DNA from: Acidimicrobiales bacterium
GTDB taxonomy: Bacteria; Actinomycetota; Acidimicrobiia; Acidimicrobiales; Ilumatobacteraceae
Direction of reading: 5' to 3'
Length of the DNA: 8,017 bases
NCBI GenBank assembly: GCA_030833305.1
Contig: JAURHL010000081.1
Location: 1-8,017, forward strand
Shown: positions 5,891 to 8,017 of the stretch, in pieces
Numbering within the stretch: position 1 is the first letter of the stretch
Layout of the letters: each line of letters opens with the position of its first letter
Made by a program: the position numbers and the translations under genes
Notes under the pieces: generated by a model
Database searches by the model: none
Told to the model about the DNA's origin: nothing
The model's input: the letters and a program-made list of their open reading frames with translations, nothing else

Positions 5891-7223
5891 TGAGGTTCCT
5901 TTCACGGTGATACTCGAGAAATGCACGGTGAAGTGCGTGACCCTTGCCCACCGCGTCGTGGCAGCCGAGGGCCTGGTCGGCGAGCGGCAAGTGATCGTCG
6001 AGCGTGGCACTCACGTGATCCCGGGTGACGAAGAAACACGCCGACTGGTGACGCGACGCCATGACGCACAGACGCCCGGTCTCCAGATCGAATGCCGACG
6101 GTGACATCACGCCCGACAAAGGATGCACGGCCACCATGACCGGCTTCTCCAGACCCTGCCAGCGCTCGGGCGTGGTGACCCGAATGGACGCGAACTTGGG
6201 CGAGAGAGCGCGCAACTCGTTCTGAATCGCGGTGTTCATGAGATTGTGCGTGGAGACCACGCCGATGTCGACGGGCCGCAGGGGGCGAGGCGCGTTCTTC
6301 TCGTCGACATTCGTCGACACCTCACAACGACGTTCGAGCAGGCGCGCCACGACGGCGGCCGTGAATCGGGCCAACTCGATGTCGGTGCCCACCGGGAGTC
6401 CACCCGTGGGCGTGGGCATCTGGATGATGGAGGTGGTCGTCGGACGCGAGGTCGACCACATGGCCGCCAGGGCACGGTCCACGCCCTCGGCGGCCGGAGT
6501 CTCGGCCGTGGCTTTCTTCGTCGGGCGAACGAATCGCTCCCCCGGTTTGGCGTCGCTGTCGAACTCGAAGTCGTAGAAGCCGTTCACCAAGCGAACCGAG
6601 TCGTAGGGAAGGCGGCGACAGGTGGGCAATTGCAACTCGGTGCGCAAACCAACGAGGGAGGGATTCTCCAGGATCAACGTGGGGGTCGCCTGATGGGGTG
6701 GATGTTCGGAGGACTCCCAGCGGTCGACGTCGATCGCCACCGTCGGCGGAATCTGGCCCGGATCACCGATGAAAACGTATCGATCAGCCACGTGGCGCAC
6801 GGGCAGGAAATCGGCCCACGCCATCTGCCAGGCCTCGTCGACGAAGAGGATGTCGAAGTCGCCGTCGAACTTCGACAAGGCCAACTTCGCCACCGTGGCG
6901 ACCATGACGACCGGTCCGTCGGGAATGGCGTTCTTCTTGTCGATGAAGACCACTCGCTCGTCGATGTCCGCTGGCCGCTGGTAGCCGGAGCCGGAGAAAC
7001 GCACGACCGATCGCTCCGGATAACGCTCGGCGATGCGCTGACAGATTTCGTCGACCTGGTTGTTGGTCTGCGCCGCGATGACGATGCGCAAGCGGGACTT
7101 CATGCCGGCCTCCAGCGACTCGACCAACGTGAACGTCTTGCCCGAACCCGGCGGAGCCTTGACGACCGCGATGGCACCCGAACCCGCGACGAAGATGCGC
7201 AGTGCCTTGACGACGGAACTCAT
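5883..7223 (-). CDS. SF1 (Upf1/Dna2-like) helicase core, stand-alone
   Basis: A 446-aa ATP-dependent helicase/translocase core without large accessory domains. Motifs in order: Walker A APPGSGKT (residues 23-30), motif Ia AAQTNNQVDEI (50-60), Walker B ILFVDEAW (125-132), motif III GDPGQIPP (153-160), an arginine motif LPTCRRLP (199-206), motif V VTTPERWQGLE (349-359) and motif VI LCVMASRHQSACFFVTRD (385-402). The DEAW box and the motif VI form ASRHQ differ from the common DEAS/DEAG and (A/V)TRA forms, but the key Lys, Asp/Glu, Gln and Arg are present. The protein begins almost at the Walker A motif, so the N-terminal stalk/barrel region typical of Upf1-like helicases is missing. It may be supplied by the upstream gene, whose stop overlaps ATG 7223 as ATGA. 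A GGGGG stretch 6 bases before the ATG may act as ribosome site. Its stop overlaps the nuclease start by 8 bases. Confidence 0.85.
   Translation of the reverse strand: MSSVVKALRIFVAGSGAIAVVKAPPGSGKTFTLVESLEAGMKSRLRIVIAAQTNNQVDEICQRIAERYPERSVVRFSGSGYQRPADIDERVVFIDKKNAIPDGPVVMVATVAKLALSKFDGDFDILFVDEAWQMAWADFLPVRHVADRYVFIGDPGQIPPTVAIDVDRWESSEHPPHQATPTLILENPSLVGLRTELQLPTCRRLPYDSVRLVNGFYDFEFDSDAKPGERFVRPTKKATAETPAAEGVDRALAAMWSTSRPTTTSIIQMPTPTGGLPVGTDIELARFTAAVVARLLERRCEVSTNVDEKNAPRPLRPVDIGVVSTHNLMNTAIQNELRALSPKFASIRVTTPERWQGLEKPVMVAVHPLSGVMSPSAFDLETGRLCVMASRHQSACFFVTRDHVSATLDDHLPLADQALGCHDAVGKGHALHRAFLEYHRERNLIV
5897..5902 (-). promoter_or_regulatory. Ribosome binding site deciding the TTG start of the nuclease gene
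   Basis: The minus strand reads AAAGGA, then 6 bases, then TTG 5890. This is one of the best-spaced ribosome sites in the window and lies inside the end of the helicase gene. It supports the rare TTG start over GTG 5905. Confidence 0.6.
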
Positions 7224-8017
7224 TCGTCACCCCCGTCGATCGGCTCGACGATCTCGGTGGCGATGGAGTGACGGAAGTGGTCGAGTATGTCGAATCCACT
7301 CTCGGTCTTGTCGAGAATCCGATAACTCGAGCTCTCGGTGAAGTGGACGGGAAAATCCTCGATCAGGATCAGTTGGCGTCCGCGCCACGTGGGATCTCCC
7401 GCGCGCTTGGCCAATGGGCCGGTGGAGTTCTTGGGAGCCGACCAGTTCGGGGCCACGACGATGGTGCGGTCCGAATTCGACACCGATATCACCCTCACCT
7501 GCATCTTGGGGGCACCCGCGATCGCCATCGACCCGCCCACCTTGATGTCGGGCAGACTCGGAAAGTCGTACACGAGTTTCCATCGGGCGCCTCCCGCCTC
7601 GACCGCGACGACTTTGGCGCGCACACCATGCCCACGTTGCAGTTCCTCTTCCTGCAGCGTGCGGTCACCGTGCACCAGTGAGTGCAACGCCTGGCGAGAC
7701 GACGCCACCCGCTGCTGGTAGGCGAAAGCCGCTTGCCGAGCGTTGTTGTCGCCGCGCAGACCGGGCCAGTGGGGGCGCTCGTCGGGATTCGCCGAGCGTT
7801 CGCGCACCACCTGGTCCCACCACAGTCGAGCGAACTTCGTGGTGCCGATGCGCACCAACTCCGCGAGTCCGGGGTTCGCTCCACGCGCGTCCCGACGCAA
7901 GACGTCGATCGTTCGAACGACCAGTGCGTGGCGATGTCGCAACTGTTCAGCGACGACGTTGTCGATGTCACGCGCCACCCGCTTGCCCTTGGCGGTGCGC
8001 TGATCGCGCGGGGGTGC
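7220..8017 (-). CDS. Helicase-associated protein of unknown family, with probable beta-barrel (may begin outside window)
   Basis: The frame is open from the right edge to TGA 7220-7222, giving 265 visible residues. The only possible start inside the window is GTG 7978 (252 aa), with a weak AAGGG about 8 bases before it, so the gene may be complete or may continue beyond the edge. I do not recognise a family. The first half is predicted helical, charged and rich in Arg and Ala, with LVRIGTTKFARLWWDQVVRE near its middle. The second half has alternating strands, for example GVRAKVVAVEAGG, RWKLVYDF, QVRVISVSNS and RTIVVAPNW, resembling a small beta-barrel. Upf1/IGHMBP2-type helicases carry such a barrel before Walker A, and this gene ends exactly where the helicase core begins (ATGA overlap). 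It may therefore be a detached N-terminal helicase module; this is inference. Confidence 0.6.
   Translation of the reverse strand, partial: APPRDQRTAKGKRVARDIDNVVAEQLRHRHALVVRTIDVLRRDARGANPGLAELVRIGTTKFARLWWDQVVRERSANPDERPHWPGLRGDNNARQAAFAYQQRVASSRQALHSLVHGDRTLQEEELQRGHGVRAKVVAVEAGGARWKLVYDFPSLPDIKVGGSMAIAGAPKMQVRVISVSNSDRTIVVAPNWSAPKNSTGPLAKRAGDPTWRGRQLILIEDFPVHFTESSSYRILDKTESGFDILDHFRHSIATEIVEPIDGGDE

Noticed and set aside
5006..5893. A rightward open frame (295 codons) opposite the nuclease gene
   Set aside because: It is antisense to the conserved RecB nuclease region and has low-complexity composition without motifs.
7220..7234. A possible frameshift within a run of five G/C joining the barrel protein and the helicase into one chain
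   Set aside because: The helicase frame has its own in-frame TGA just upstream of ATG 7223, and the ATGA overlap with a G-rich ribosome site is a normal coupled junction. A sequencing error or slippage within the run would not bypass that stop.
6123..7271. A long rightward open frame (382 codons) opposite the helicase gene
   Set aside because: Its product is Arg/Gly/His/Asp-rich with no domain, while the opposite strand encodes all SF1 helicase motifs in order. It is a shadow frame.
1..8017. tRNA/rRNA genes, CRISPR arrays, insertion sequences, integrase sites, riboswitches
   Set aside because: I saw no cloverleaf-like segments, regularly spaced repeats, transposase motifs or terminal inverted repeats, and almost all bases are covered by recognisable coding sequence.

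Overview
This is a gene-dense, GC-rich (roughly 60-65% by eye) bacterial chromosome segment. It holds eight protein-coding genes, six complete within the window and one running off each edge. I see no RNA genes, mobile elements or CRISPR arrays. The adjacent murI-rph-rdgB order, the frequent GTG/TTG starts, the ATGA/GTGA start-stop overlaps and a candidate leaderless promoter all point to an actinobacterium. Weak overall impressions of the protein sequences suggest an Acidimicrobiia-like lineage, but the window cannot settle that.

Left part (1-2728). The C-terminal end of a D-threonine aldolase/D-serine dehydratase-like PLP enzyme runs rightwards and stops 4 bases before a leftward housekeeping operon. 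That operon, in order of transcription, is murI (glutamate racemase), rph (RNase PH) and rdgB (non-canonical purine NTP pyrophosphatase). Its genes serve peptidoglycan precursor supply, tRNA 3'-end maturation and nucleotide-pool cleaning. rph and rdgB overlap by 4 bases.

Middle (2729-3958). A 72-bp divergent intergenic region separates murI from a rightward pair: a small Dabb-domain protein and an EamA/DMT-type membrane transporter. The intergenic region has two 8-bp palindromes and a -10-like box placed so close to the start codon that the transcript would be leaderless.

Right part (3971-8017). A tightly overlapping leftward operon encodes, in order of transcription: (i) a protein open to the window edge, with a probable small beta-barrel and no recognised family; (ii) a stand-alone SF1 (Upf1/Dna2-like) helicase core; (iii) a 639-aa TM0106-type protein. 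The last combines a RecB/Cas4-like nuclease with a predicted Fe-S cluster, helix-hairpin-helix-like segments and a YprB-type RNase H-like (DEDD) domain. In many bacteria the same nuclease and helicase modules lie in one polypeptide, nuclease first. Here they are separate, translationally coupled genes with the helicase first. This cassette, a likely DNA end-processing machine for repair or defence, is the most interesting part of the window. No gene-free stretch exceeds about 75 bases.
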